From Ilyonectria destructans (taxonomy: Eukaryota > Ascomycota > Sordariomycetes > Hypocreales > Nectriaceae): 64,000 nt of DNA. The notes under the pieces are model-generated. The model made no database searches, was not told where the DNA came from, and worked only from the letters and a program-made list of their open reading frames with translations. The position numbers were made by a program, and so were the translations under genes. Positions 25,512 through 35,752 of this stretch are shown one piece after another. Location of the stretch: assembly GCA_020740775.1 (NCBI GenBank), contig JAHEWK010000043.1, positions 62,001-126,000 on the forward strand, given 5' to 3'. Numbering within the stretch: the first letter of the stretch is position 1; each line of letters begins with the position of its first letter.

Positions 25512-26595
25512 ATGTCCTCAGAGAAAACGGCGGCCTCTGACCAGGCACCTTCAACCAACAAGAAGCAAGTCCAAACCCAACAAGACGACCACATCCGTGT
25601 TCCATACTCAACGAAGGCGCTCAGGAGGACTCTCTACCCTTTCTCAAAGCAGCAATACAGCTATCACGAGAGAAGTCATTCTAGAACTACTTCTAAGATT
25701 GAGGAGGATCTAGATTAGGGGATCGATGACGTTAATCTATCACATTATCCGCTACGAGGAGATGGTAAGGTGGCTTATCGAAGCCTGCTCAACAGTTTCC
25801 GCAGAGGGTGCCGCTTGGCGAAGGGCATTGCTTTGCTTTGGCTTCTCGGCGCTGTAGTGTTGGCTGTCATTCCCTTCTTGCTGCCTCCACTTCTGGCTAA
25901 GGGAATCCCCGTGGTCCAGGGAGTCCCCGGCTCCACCGAATACTGCAGTCCGATGCTCAATTTCAGCACTTGGATGGCCTCGGCCCAATACGACAGGCTG
26001 CTCTCTTTGGACATGTTGCGGTCCATCGACGCGCACGGATACAACTATAGCGCCACGAATGCAACATCTATCGGCCTCCCCCACGACAAAGACCGGCTGG
26101 TGATATCTTCGGATTGCCGGATTGGGCGCCCGTCTGCGACCGGAAGAATTCATTGCGGGTTGATATCGACTTCTGGGTAAAGCAGTCTGAGTTGGGCGTT
26201 AGCAGCAGAGCTCCATCCGAAAATGCCGAGTTCGGAGTGTTGAATACCTGCTACAAGCTGGAATATCGCAGCAAACTCCTACGGAAAATGGAAGACGGAG
26301 CGGATACGTACGGATTGCTCTATGGCACGGCTAGTAGTACTAGCGGAACCGCTTATGTGACCGAGGAATTCACCCCTGCAGAGAGGTTTGGATACGGGTA
26401 CAACTTATTCGCCTACTTTAACACCACCAGGGAGTCGAGAGCTTCCCTCTGGAAGCCCAACGACACGCTAGCCCATAATGGCGATCTAACGATTCTCTTC
26501 TACCATATCGGCTCCATATTCAGCCCAGGTCCAAGCGATGATCCGATCTTTGGAACCAACAGCACGCCTATCAGTGGCAGTGAGACGTACAACTA
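25512..26595 (+). pseudogene. single-pass membrane-protein gene, broken three ways
   Basis: The frame starts MSSEKTAASDQAPSTNKK at 25512, meets TAG at 25716-25718, and continues in the same frame (GIDDVNLSHYPLRGDGK) to a strong hydrophobic helix (ALLWLLGAVVLAVIPFLLPP). Then comes an extracellular-looking part with Asn-x-Ser/Thr sites. Near 26115 one C seems lost: the frame shifts and goes on as PDWAPVCDRKNSLRVDID to SGSETYN at 26595. There the Fot1 element begins and no continuation is seen. The layout (short cytosolic N-terminus, one helix, long outer domain with cysteines) resembles a group of fungal hypothetical membrane proteins without known role. Confidence 0.55.
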
Positions 26596-28812
26596 CCATG
26601 CGCAACCACCCTTTCGCCAACCCCACTCTTTCGCCACGCAAAAAAAAAAAAGTACCACCAAAACTCGTCAAATTCACTTACACGAAAGTTGGCCAAAATA
26701 AATAGCTACCTAAAAGAAGTTGCCTCTATTGATTATAGAAATGATTGGAGGTAATTGTTTTGACTCTATAAGGCTGTGCGGGGTACGCGATATATGCAGG
26801 CCGTGCTATTGAAATATTGTCAGTTTAATCACCAACCTCCTCACCGCTCTTTCTCGTGTTTTCAGGTCTTTGCCTTTGACAACGACCAAAAAATGCCTAT
26901 CTCGCGGATTCGATGGGAATATACAGAGGATGACATGGCTGAGGCTATATTGGATATTACCGATAATGGCTTTTCACCCTCTCAAGCGGCTCAGAGACGG
27001 GGAGTGCCCCGAAAGACTCTCTCCGACAGACTTAACGGCCAGACAGCCGTGAAAGAGCAGATTCAGCCTCGTCGACGTTTGTCCAAGAATCAAGAGGACA
27101 GATTGGCTTTTTGGATACTCCGTCAGGAATCCTTGGGCTATGCTCCGTCCCACAATCAGGTCCGCGCTTGCGTCATGGGCTTGTTGAGACAGCAGGATGA
27201 ACATCCCGAGTTAGGACGCAATTGGGTGATCAGATTTATCAAGCGCCGCACAGACCTGAAGACCAAGATGGGTAGACGTCAAGAAGGCAACAGGTTCGAC
27301 TCTTTCACGCCTAAGGCAGTTCATTGGTACTTTGATATCAGGGAGGGCCAGTATGGCTGGATCAAGCCTGAAAACACCGTCAACGTTGATGAAGGGGGTA
27401 TTATGATTGGCTTCGGCAAGCATCTATCTGTATACCTTGTCAGTGCTTGAAATTTGACCGACTAATCCTTTTTATTTAGGCTTAGATAGCCTGGTTGTCG
27501 GAAGCGCGGACCGAAAGCGGAAGGCAATTCTCAAGGGACCACAAACTCGAAATTGGACTTCATTTATCGAAGCTGTCACTGCTGACGGCCGCGCCTTAAT
27601 CCCTGGCATAATCTTCAAGGGGAAAGAACTCCAGAAACAGTGGTTTCTTGAGGAATTCAAGAAGGTAGCAGACTGGTATTACATAACTTCGCCTAACGGG
27701 TGGACTGACGACCACATTGGAGTTGAATGGCTTGAAAGAGTCTATCTGCCCCAGACCATGCCTGCCGACGACTCTGACGCGAGACTGATCATTTTAGATG
27801 GTCATGGGAGTCATGCAACGGTATGTTCTTCGTTTTCTTCAGCTCAAGATCACTACTGAGTGACGGAAGGATGAATGGATTGCCACGTGCTTTTTGAACA
27901 ACGTTTATTGTTGCTACCTGCCAGCACACTGCTCTCATGGGCTCCAGGCGTTGGACAATGGAGTATTCAATGCCTCCAAAGCCGCATATCGACGAGAGTT
28001 GGAAAAGTTCGCTTCATTGACTGATTCCACTCCAATGGACAAGGTCAATTTTATCAGGGCCTACGCCAAGGCGCGTCGAGTTGGAATGACTGAGAAGAAT
28101 ATACTCTCTGGATGGAGGGTTACTGGGAATTGGCCGATCTCACGTGCCAAAGCGCTGCGGCACCCAGAAATCCAAGAAGATAGGCCAAATGGCAGCCCAA
28201 GAGCGACTCCCGAACCCACGCCGTATTTTGGCTCGGACGATACACCAAAGACGAGCCGTCAAATTCGTGATCTTGGGCTGAACAAAACACCAAAGACACG
28301 AAGACGGTACAACGTAATAGCAAAGGGCTTTGAGGCTCAACAGCAGACGGTAGCGGCGCATAGTGTGAGGATTGCTAGCCTGGAGGAGGAATTGGCTCGC
28401 TTGAAGAGAGGGAAGAAGAGGAAGGCCGTGCCGAATCCTAACAAACGTTTTATGACTCTTGGTGAGACTCTAGCTGGTGGAGAAGCCATACCCGAAGAGG
28501 AGACTCAAAATATGCCTGTTGTGGTGGAATGTGGCTGTTCAGACGAGCCGGAGTCAGAATCGGAGGCTGCCTCGGTCATTGAAGTCAGAGAGGAAACCAT
28601 ACCCCATCAACCAACCACGCGATCAGGGCGGCTTATCAAAAGACCCAGGATTCAATAGAGAGATTCAATTATTATTTATAAGACGAAACCTTTTGCGCAT
28701 ATCTATCATTTTGGTCAAGTTCTGTGTAAGTAAAGTTGTTGATTTTTGGTGGTGCCTTTTTTTTTTTTGCGTGGCGAAAGAGTGGGGTTGGCGAAAGGGT
28801 GGTTGTGCATGG
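26596..28812 (+). mobile_element. complete Fot1/pogo-type transposon
   Basis: A 2,217-bp element flanked by the TA target dinucleotide (26594-26595 and 28813-28814). The inverted repeats are about 65-70 bp, starting CCATGCGCAACCACCCTTTC at the left and CCATGCACAACCACCCTTTC at the right, and include a poly-A tract of 12. It encodes one intact transposase on the forward strand. It separates a broken membrane-protein gene from an LTR fragment. Confidence 0.92.
26893..28658 (+). CDS. Fot1/pogo-family DDE transposase
   Basis: Exons 26893-27415, 27480-27820 and 27870-28658 give 550 residues with no stops. The first intron uses a GC donor (GGCTTCG/gcaagc) with a TTATTTAG acceptor, and the second is a 49-base GT-AG intron. 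Parts in order: an HTH_psq/CENP-B-type DNA-binding domain (TDNGFSPSQAAQRRGVPRKT, then RNWVIRFIKRR); the DDE core with NVDEGGI, IILDGHGSHAT and HCSHGLQALDNGVF providing the three acidic residues; and a C-terminal tail with a coiled-coil-like segment (RIASLEEELARLKRGKKRK). A later ATG within the long upstream frame (starting 26776) was chosen because it directly precedes the conserved domain. The full catalytic set and intact frame suggest an active or recently active enzyme. Confidence 0.9.
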
Positions 28813-28817
28813 TAGCA

Positions 28818-29006
28818 TGAGTAATTGATCAAATGATATAAATTGAGAAGGTTGTTCCTTTTCTTAAGGGTTCAGGGCAAGCTTTTTATGCCTTTTCTGA
28901 GCTATATGGAATCAACTAGAAGCTGCTTGCTAAGCCGGTGGCAATATGTGGCAACTTTTATCTTTGATGGCGATATTTATGCCGCCACCCGAGGTCACAA
29001 TCCAAC
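28818..29006 (+). mobile_element. LTR fragment
   Basis: The segment ends GGTCACAATCCAACA, like the solo LTR at 15152-15354, and near its start shares AGTAATTGATCAAATGAT with the LTR at 29037-32822. Its 5' end cannot be placed; the Fot1 element lies against it. No target duplication was found. Confidence 0.45.
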
Positions 29007-29398
29007 ACATATTATATTCATATATTATATGGATATTGTTGGATTGACCCTCGTCTGACGCAATCTACGGTCGCACATTACCACATGGGTGACATAACCC
29101 TTTTGGGAAGCCTCAACCATGTGGAAATACTTAGTAATTTTGTGGACCCTTGCAAGACTACAGTATCGCACACTATCCGGAAGGTATCTCTTCATTTAGA
29201 TGGCATGTCCACCAGGAAATATGTCGTGATAATTCCTGGTGACGCGTCACAATTCTTCCACTCGCACATCCACACCAGCATCAATACCCAGCCCATCGCC
29301 ACCCCATAGCTGTTATGGGCTATCCCCATCGATTCCCTAAGTAAGCTCGGGTCTATCCATCATGAGATTGTGCGACTGACCTTGTCTTGTACGTAGAT

Positions 29399-30649
29399 AT
29401 GCCCGATCACGTCCTATCGCAGACATGTCCCGATGTTCCGAAGACCGTGGCCCCTAAATCGTACCAACGGAGCCACGATTTCATCCGCGATAGCTACCCA
29501 GGGTCGAATCTGTGTCCATATTGCGGGAGACGTTGGCCCACGAGTATCTCCATCCTCGACAGCTCGCCAGTCCCGTTTCGAGACGTTGAGACAGCTTCCA
29601 CCTCCTCCGCTATACAGTCTATCGACCTAACAGCCTCTGATCGTTCCACGCCCTCACAGACGATCTTCACCGGCTCTGGAGACGGCCCTGGCCGTATCCT
29701 CGCAGCATCGCGGCCCTCCGCCGTGTATCGAGATGCCAAACTTACGCAGAGTCGGATCGCGAGGGGCATGGGGGCGAGCTCGTTGCAACTCAGTGAGGCT
29801 GTGGCTAAACAGAGCCAAAACAAGAGCAGACGGAAGATCTCGATGCGCCTCACCGTCTTCCTTGCGAGGCCTGGCCCATGGGAAATACTAGACGAAGACG
29901 AGGAGCCCCAGTGGTCTTTGGCTAGAGAGCTGCTGAAGGTCGCTTTGCGCCCCTTCGTCGACGAGGAACCATCTTTACCTGTCCACTTCTGGTTCGACAG
30001 CATCTTCTTCCCTCAGTTCAAGGACAAGCCTGCCCTCTCTTCTGTTCTTCAATTCGACAAGAGACTCGTTCAGAACGCCCATATTAAAGAGGGTATCACG
30101 GAGCTGAGCGACCTCGACTGGGAGAGACAGACAGTCGCAGAGCTTTTCGGCGAGGACTGCCCTTTTCGTTTCAGCAAAACAGAGGGCAGATATCTCCTTT
30201 TCCTTGTCTTCTATGAGCCATTGCCTCCTCGACCACAATTCCCGGCCCCTCGTCATATCAAGGCACCGAGGTCAGCCGTAAAGCCGTTCAAAAAGGAGAA
30301 AGGAATCAAGAAAGAGCTAGTCAAGGCCGAAGTGAAGGTACAACCAGCCTTGTTAATCGGGAGCGAGTTCAACTCGCCCTCCTTGAGCCCCTCTCTGAGC
30401 CCAGTTCTACCCCCTTCGAGAGCTAGCGCAGAAGACCAGATCGAGGTTATTACTAGCGACGTGGACGAGACCCGCGCGGGTCAGAAACGAGCTCGAGACT
30501 CTATAAGCTCAGCACTCTCGGTAGAGGCAGAGGATACGGAGCTCTCGGCTGGCCCTGCCTTCACTGCCCATGGTCCCGCTGCTGGAACCCGAGGAGTTAA
30601 TACGAGGAGGCCAAGTAGTCGGCATCCTCATAAACAGACGAGGAAATAG
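29399..30649 (+). CDS. uncharacterised passenger protein of the IS3EU-like element
   Basis: An open frame of 416 residues from the ATG at 29399 (MPDHVLSQTCPDVPKTV) to TAG at 30647-30649. It carries one CxxC-type half finger (NLCPYCGRRWP) near residue 45, and a Ser/Thr-rich stretch. A conserved-looking middle follows (VHFWFDSIFFPQFKDKPAL, then LDWERQTVAELFGEDCPFRF, and YLLFLVFYEPLPPRP). The tail is basic and Ser/Pro-rich. I do not recognise a family. It sits head-on to the transposase gene within the same terminal repeats, so it probably serves the element, for example in DNA binding or targeting. An upstream in-frame TTG is not used because a 3' splice-like TAG sits there; an upstream exon is possible but none keeps the frame. 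Confidence 0.65.
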   Translation: MPDHVLSQTCPDVPKTVAPKSYQRSHDFIRDSYPGSNLCPYCGRRWPTSISILDSSPVPFRDVETASTSSAIQSIDLTASDRSTPSQTIFTGSGDGPGRILAASRPSAVYRDAKLTQSRIARGMGASSLQLSEAVAKQSQNKSRRKISMRLTVFLARPGPWEILDEDEEPQWSLARELLKVALRPFVDEEPSLPVHFWFDSIFFPQFKDKPALSSVLQFDKRLVQNAHIKEGITELSDLDWERQTVAELFGEDCPFRFSKTEGRYLLFLVFYEPLPPRPQFPAPRHIKAPRSAVKPFKKEKGIKKELVKAEVKVQPALLIGSEFNSPSLSPSLSPVLPPSRASAEDQIEVITSDVDETRAGQKRARDSISSALSVEAEDTELSAGPAFTAHGPAAGTRGVNTRRPSSRHPHKQTRK

Positions 30650-30652
30650 TAG

Positions 30653-32351
30653 TTACTCTAGCTCAAGGTGACCCAGGTCCCCCATCAGCTCGTCTACACT
30701 ATTGATAATATCGCCAGGTAGCCCAGTTCCGGAGAGGCTATTGTTAATAGGCTCAAGGTAGTTCTGCTCGAGGAGCTGAAGCTAAAGCATTGTCAGCTAG
30801 CTTTTGAGTGCGATAGAGTACTTTTTTACGTACGAATCTCTCTTGCCCTCCAACTGGACTCTCTGGGATGCTCAGCACCGGACTTGCCCCGCAGTCGAGA
30901 TGAACCTGAATCTTGTCTCTAAGCCGTAAGTAGATTGCGAGGTGTGGTCGCTTATGATCAAGCTCCCCATCTAGCTGACCACCGAACTGAAGATCCCGGA
31001 GCTGTTGATCACACCAGTCTGTTGTTGTTGGGTCAAGAAGATCGTCTATATCGATAGAATCGACAGCGGCCATCATCTGGGCAAGCCCATCTCGAGCCGC
31101 AGGCCCTAGATGGACTGCCCAGTTCTCCACTTCGCTTGTATTATACAGATCCATTGGGATCCCGGCGACGAGATGCTCCCTATTCTTCTGTGGCCGGATG
31201 CGATGGCCGTTCCACATCTCCGTGAAGTCCGCAACCTCTTGACGGATCATGGGTCCATAGAGAGCATACACCGCGATCTGGTGAGCAAGACGGTTTGGTT
31301 GGAAGAGGCCGCTATCAATCAGCTCGTGTGAGAACGCGATCCAGCGCTGACTGACACCTTTAAGTAGCTTTTCCCACCAAGACTCGATCCGTTGGTTCGA
31401 TGTGCTTGGGCCCCAGATATGACAGGAGCTCAGTCTCGCTCCCTGCCTATGGACTCGTTGGTCGTTATCATCGGTGGTATACCGAAACTCTGTCTGATCA
31501 AGGTCGGCGAGAATCGCCTGGGCTCCGGCCCAAAGAGGAGTCTCGATACCATGATCCGAGCGGGTGAAAAGGGGCCGGACCCCTGAGTACGACACGGTCC
31601 GTAGAAACTGTTTGAGTGAACTCAGCGCAGTCATGTTCCCCCTGCCGACATATATCCAGATGATGGCTCTCGAGTACGTGTCGATACAGGCGTAGATAGA
31701 GAAGCCGAAGTTCTTGAGCTTCTCGTACCCATCGAGAGACCACATGAAGTTAGGCCCAGGAACCTGGAAGTTCTTCCGGTGCTTCCAATCAGCAAGGCGT
31801 CTTTGTTCGGCCCGCTTCTTCCACTCTGGGTTCGTTTGGTACTCGCGATATAAGGTATTCTGGCCGACAAGGACGCCGGCACGGATGCGGACGTAGTGGT
31901 ATAGATACCCCCTGCCAAATCCTCTGATGCTTGAAGATTGACGGTCGTCTTGGAAGAGGAACTCTCTTGCTTTTTGAATAGCATCCTGTCGTTCAGTCAG
32001 ATCTCGGAAGCGCCGCTTCATGCCATGCTTCAGACGATACTCCTGTACAGTCCGCTCGGAGATCTCGATGCCGCGTCGCTTGAGATCACGGACGATGGAA
32101 GTGTCGCTATATCCGTATCGGTAGAAGTAGCCTTTGATCAGCTCGACGAAGGTGTTGGTATCAATCTTTGAGTGAAGGGGGGAGTACTCCTGTGCACCCC
32201 ATTCCGCTAACCTCCTTTTCAGGGTTCTGGCGTCGAGTACGTGCCCATCGTCGCGGAGATGGGCACATATAGTGTCAATGGATAGTCCTTCTCGCCGCTG
32301 CTCGAGGATCCAGTCCTTGACGCCCTCCAAGTCTTTACGGGGCCTCGGCAT
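30653..32351 (-). CDS. rve-type integrase/transposase of the IS3EU-like element
   Basis: Exon 1 is 32351-30834 and exon 2 is 30781-30653, joined by a 52-base GT-AG intron with a clear branch site, giving 548 residues. The N-terminus (MPRPRKDLEGVKDWILEQ, then LDARTLKRRLAEWG and ISERTVQEYRLKHGMKRR) looks like two or three HTH units. The catalytic core follows: FMWSLDGYEKLKNFGFSIYA (first Asp, about residue 205), FTRSDHGIETP (second Asp, about 265) and GPSTSNQRIESWWEKLLKG (Glu, about 320), a retroviral-integrase-like DDE set. The same fold is found in related fungal and animal 'integrase core' proteins. Without the intron the frame would run on to a stop at 30753 with an unrelated end, so the spliced form is preferred. 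The frame is intact. Confidence 0.85.
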
Positions 32352-33014
32352 TGTACGAGACGCAGACCAGGGGTTCGAGATCGTGGTAGAGGTCGGAATT
32401 CATACCTCCTTCCAAGGCTTCCAGCTGCAATATCCCCCTCTGAACCGGCATTATCGGAGCTTCGGCGCCGATGGAATGGCATCAGCACCGCTTGGTATGG
32501 CATCAGCTTTGCTACATTGAAAACAGTGCGCTATCATATCAATACTGTAGCCCCATATAAAAACGCCGAAAGCCTATGTGCGAAATAGCTCCAGTCATTT
32601 TCGTACATGGTTTTGTCACCCATGTGGTAATGTGCGACCGTAGCAATCCTCTGATATGTCAATATCCTGATCTTAGTCATAGGTGGCGAGGTTGATAGAA
32701 AAAGCCCCTCTCAGAAAAGAGGGGGTCGGAGAGAGAAGATCATCAATACAATCATCAATTGAAATCAGATCATTTGATCAATTACTTATCTCTTGATTGA
32801 CCAAGGCGTATTGGATCCATCAGATATGAATATGAATATATTCATGCATATTCATATAAGACGTTATTTGAATATCCATATAGCCATGTCTGGTCCTGTT
32901 CTATGAGTGTATCTACAACAAGGTACGCCTCGATGGCTGCACGCTTCTCTCTGAGCAGATGCCATTGCTCTCGACTCCCTCCGTGTGCTAGATAAGCAGG
33001 ACTGACTCAATGAA

Positions 33015-33996
33015 AGCGACCCTTTGACGGCGGCTCCGAAGGCTCCCTCAGCTCGCAAATCCAGGCCGCCCACCCCAAGTACCCCGTCACACAGCCCCCC
33101 GTGTCGCTCGCCTGCCTCTATGCGATCGGCTCCGCCCTCGACCCCAACCGAGACACTCGTATGGGATCGACATGGCATAGCTTCGCCAATCACGAATTCT
33201 TCAAGGTCTTCGACTTTGAGCTCCTCGAGCAGAAGCGGATCGGGCCCATCTTTGTACCCTCCTCCGACAAGGCCAACTTCGACGCCACCTACGATGTGGA
33301 AGAACTACTCTTGGAGGAAGCGCCGCTCGAGGCTCGAGCAAGACCCCAGAAGCCGAGAGAGCGATTAAAAGAGGATGCGACCGATAAGGAGATCGCAGGG
33401 ATGAGCTATATCGGATGATTGAGACCGACTTTCGGCCGTTTGACTACACTGTGGCTGCATACAAGAAGTGAGCTGGCTCATCCTCTTGACCCTGTGTCCC
33501 GTGTGCTAACCCCAACAGGATCACTGAGGCCGCCCAAGTCCTTAATAATGAGGCGCAACCCGACTCGGACAACGCTCCTCAGGCCATCACGACTGATGAG
33601 GCCACCGCCATGCCGGCAACGAATGGCGCATACCAGCCATCACCTCTCAATCGAAGCACCAGCAACGAGAGCCGACAGGGCCGTCCCAGCCGACCGGCCC
33701 CTCCCCCGCCGTACCAGAACGACTTCCGAAACCGCCACCACCCCATTATCGCGGGCCAACAAGTCACAAGTCCCACTGGGGGCGTTCAGGTGACGCTCGT
33801 TGGAGGTGGTAGCTGGTCAGAGTTGGCACGCCAGGATGCGACCCTACCGACGGATGCCAATAATGCCGCTGAGGGCGAGAATGAGGGCTCAGGCGGCATG
33901 TTTGGATTCCTGAAGAGCAAGAAAGAGCGGAACAGCCCGAAACCCAAGAAGAGGGGTGTGTTGGGCAAGAAAGGCGCCCGAGCTGTCATCGGCTAA
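33015..33996 (+). pseudogene. YANK/STK32-type AGC kinase, 3' fragment
   Basis: The forward strand reads PFDGGSEGSLSSQIQAAHPK, then SLACLYAIGSALDPNRDTRM and FFKVFDFELLEQKRIGPIFV, and PSSDKANFDATYDVEELLLE. The last segment is the hallmark after the catalytic domain in YANK (STK32) kinases and fungal relatives. A frameshift near 33400 separates DKEIAGM from ELYRMIETDFRPFDYTVAAY. After that an intron (33468-33518) still splices in phase into a Pro/Ser-rich tail ending GVLGKKGARAVIG. The ATP-binding lobe and catalytic loop are missing. The upstream side is LTR debris, so the fragment was separated from its 5' half by rearrangement. It cannot be an active kinase. Confidence 0.75.
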
Positions 33997-34379
33997 AGAG
34001 GGCTCACAATGAATGGGCCATTTGCGCGTCGGCGACGATGGATCGATACCCATGAAGACACAGAAGGGGGCAGCTCGTAGTGACTACCTTATATGGCATA
34101 ACTGTGTTATTTTACCAAATCGAAGCCCTCATGAAGCTGGATCTTCTCCCGAAGCCCGATCGCAAGAACTGGAGGAAGTGGTGCCTTTTTGTATCTTGCG
34201 AGGCACTTTGCGTGCGCAGCCCCGCTTGCTCCGCATACCATGTAAGCATAAGAAAACCTGCGTAAGCAGCTCCAAGGGTGTGCCAAAAACGGATCCTACC
34301 GTGTATCTTTAGGACTGGTGTCGTCAGTATCGTCTCGAGATTAATAATTAATTCTATTTATAATATGCATTGTCTACTT
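33997..34379. other. 3' flank without a recognisable gene
   Basis: Short open frames here match nothing. The right half is AT-rich and lies at the 3' side of the reverse-strand membrane-protein gene. Confidence 0.4.
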
Positions 34380-35752
34380 TCATCCCCGGACAGGCTCTAT
34401 GCCATGCGAGTCGCGACTACTTAATGACCCGCCTCCGTTCTGGGTGGACGCTTCTACCGAGTTAGAATAGGCGCCTTCGATCTGCACAGAATAAGCGGCT
34501 CCTTGATTGAGCAACTCGTCAGTATCATTGTGATGGAAGCCAAGCTGCCTTTTGGGACTAGAGGGCGTCGCCTCCATGCTGTGCATCTCCACCGTAGTGG
34601 TAACAGTTGGCCAAGCCTTCTGTCTACCATGTCTACCATGTCCACCATGTCCACCATCTTGGGTTCTGCCATCCAAGGTCGTTTCGCCAACTCGGGTTCC
34701 TCGGGATCGAGACATGACGTAGTCTGATCCGTGGCCTTCCGAGGACCGAGCAATCTTTCCAATGAGGGAGGCCATCGACATCTCGATATTAAGCTTGACG
34801 ATATAAGCGAGAGGGTGGAACTGCATATACCTACACAACAAATCTCATAGTCAGTATATTGCCACGTCTTTCGGTACCCAATGTCTGGTTGATATGTGGG
34901 TAAGGGTGTTCCTACACGAAAGTGTTCTTCAAGCTCATCATAGCAACGATGAGAACGTCCATGCTCAAGGAGAAACATATGATGAACATGTTGAACTTGA
35001 CGAGATTGTCGTACTTGGTCATGCCAAGCCCAACCAAATTCTTCTTGACAATACGAATAAAGAGAATATTGAGAGCACCGTCGACAAGGAGGTAGATGAC
35101 CTTTTCACATCGATCCCAGATGTCATTGACGTGTATCTATGATTGCGAAATTTGCAACCGTGCTGGTATCCAAATGCAGTAGACCGTAATGTTGATAATC
35201 GTAATGAGCGTTGCGACGCCGTACTTGACCTTCCAGACGAACTTTTGGTCATGAATCAGGATTGCGCATCGGTTCACGATAATCTGCAGGAGAAACTGGA
35301 CTTGAAGCGCCCAGAGGGTTACTGGAGTGGCAAGCAGCCGTTAGTTCAGTAGACCAAAGGCATTAAGCGGGGGTAAAGGGATAAAGTATGCTTACGGATG
35401 CAAAAATAGAATGCAAAGCTGCATATTGAATCAGTTATAATCAACCTTTTGGAGTGCAGAATGCATTATCTGGGGATGAAGCTCACCTCGGCGGTATCAC
35501 CCCAAGAAGGTACATGAAGCAGATGATTCCAAACCCAAGACAGACGGAAATCTCGCCCCAAATCATCCAGATGTATGCGTTGCGCAGCATGGTAAATTTA
35601 CGCCGGCGGTATGCACTTGCTGTTTGCTTGATGGCCGTCCACGTCGTCAACCAACCAATCCCCAGGGTGAAACCCCATGCAACGGATGCGATGATCAAGT
35701 CATACTGTGTCACCGGCTCGGAAACGTAGGTGTCGGGGATAAGAGTGATCAT
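34380..35752 (-). pseudogene. seven-helix fungal membrane protein with an in-frame stop
   Basis: Exons on the reverse strand read MITLIPDTYVSEPVTQYD and a helix-rich first part (ASVAWGFTLGIGWLTTWTAI). A small exon (SFAFYFCI) comes next, then TLWALQVQFLLQIIVNRCAI to TVYCIWIPARLQISQS, where TAG occurs at 35137-35139. The same frame goes straight on as IHVNDIWDRCEKVIYLLVDG, KYDNLVKFNMFIICFSLSMD and VLIVAMMSLKNTFV. After an intron it reads YMQFHPLAYIVKLNIEMSMA and a long hydrophilic tail (HGGHGRHGRQ). The layout fits a family of fungal integral membrane proteins of unknown role. Only the one stop, apparently a recent substitution, breaks it; the splice sites look sound. Confidence 0.6.

Larger units (their letters stand above)
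29066..32642. mobile_element. complete IS3EU-like DNA transposon, two genes
   Basis: A 3,577-bp element. Its ends are inverted copies starting TACGGTCGCACATTACCACA and matching for about 30 bp. An exact 6-bp target duplication GCAATC flanks it (29060-29065 and 32643-32648). It carries two convergent genes, an uncharacterised protein and an rve-type integrase/transposase, whose stop codons are 3 bases apart. The TAC-type ends, 6-bp duplication and the style of the transposase recall the eukaryotic IS3EU superfamily; that assignment is from memory of the group and is less certain than the element's boundaries. Confidence 0.85.
29037..32822 (-). mobile_element. solo LTR split by the IS3EU-like element
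   Basis: With the inner transposon and its 6-bp duplication removed, this is a 203-bp LTR, the same length as the one at 15152-15354. On the reverse strand it begins TGATGGATCCAATACGCC and ends GGGTCAATCCAACA. Both LTRs share a GACTAAG(A/G)TCAGGATAT block. A 5-bp target duplication GATAT flanks it (29032-29036 and 32823-32827). Confidence 0.82.

Noticed and set aside
29037..32921. LTR ending at ACAACA (32921) instead of 32822
   Set aside because: No matching target duplication there (GATAT against AGGTA), whereas ending at CCATCA gives an exact GATAT duplication and a length equal to the other LTR.
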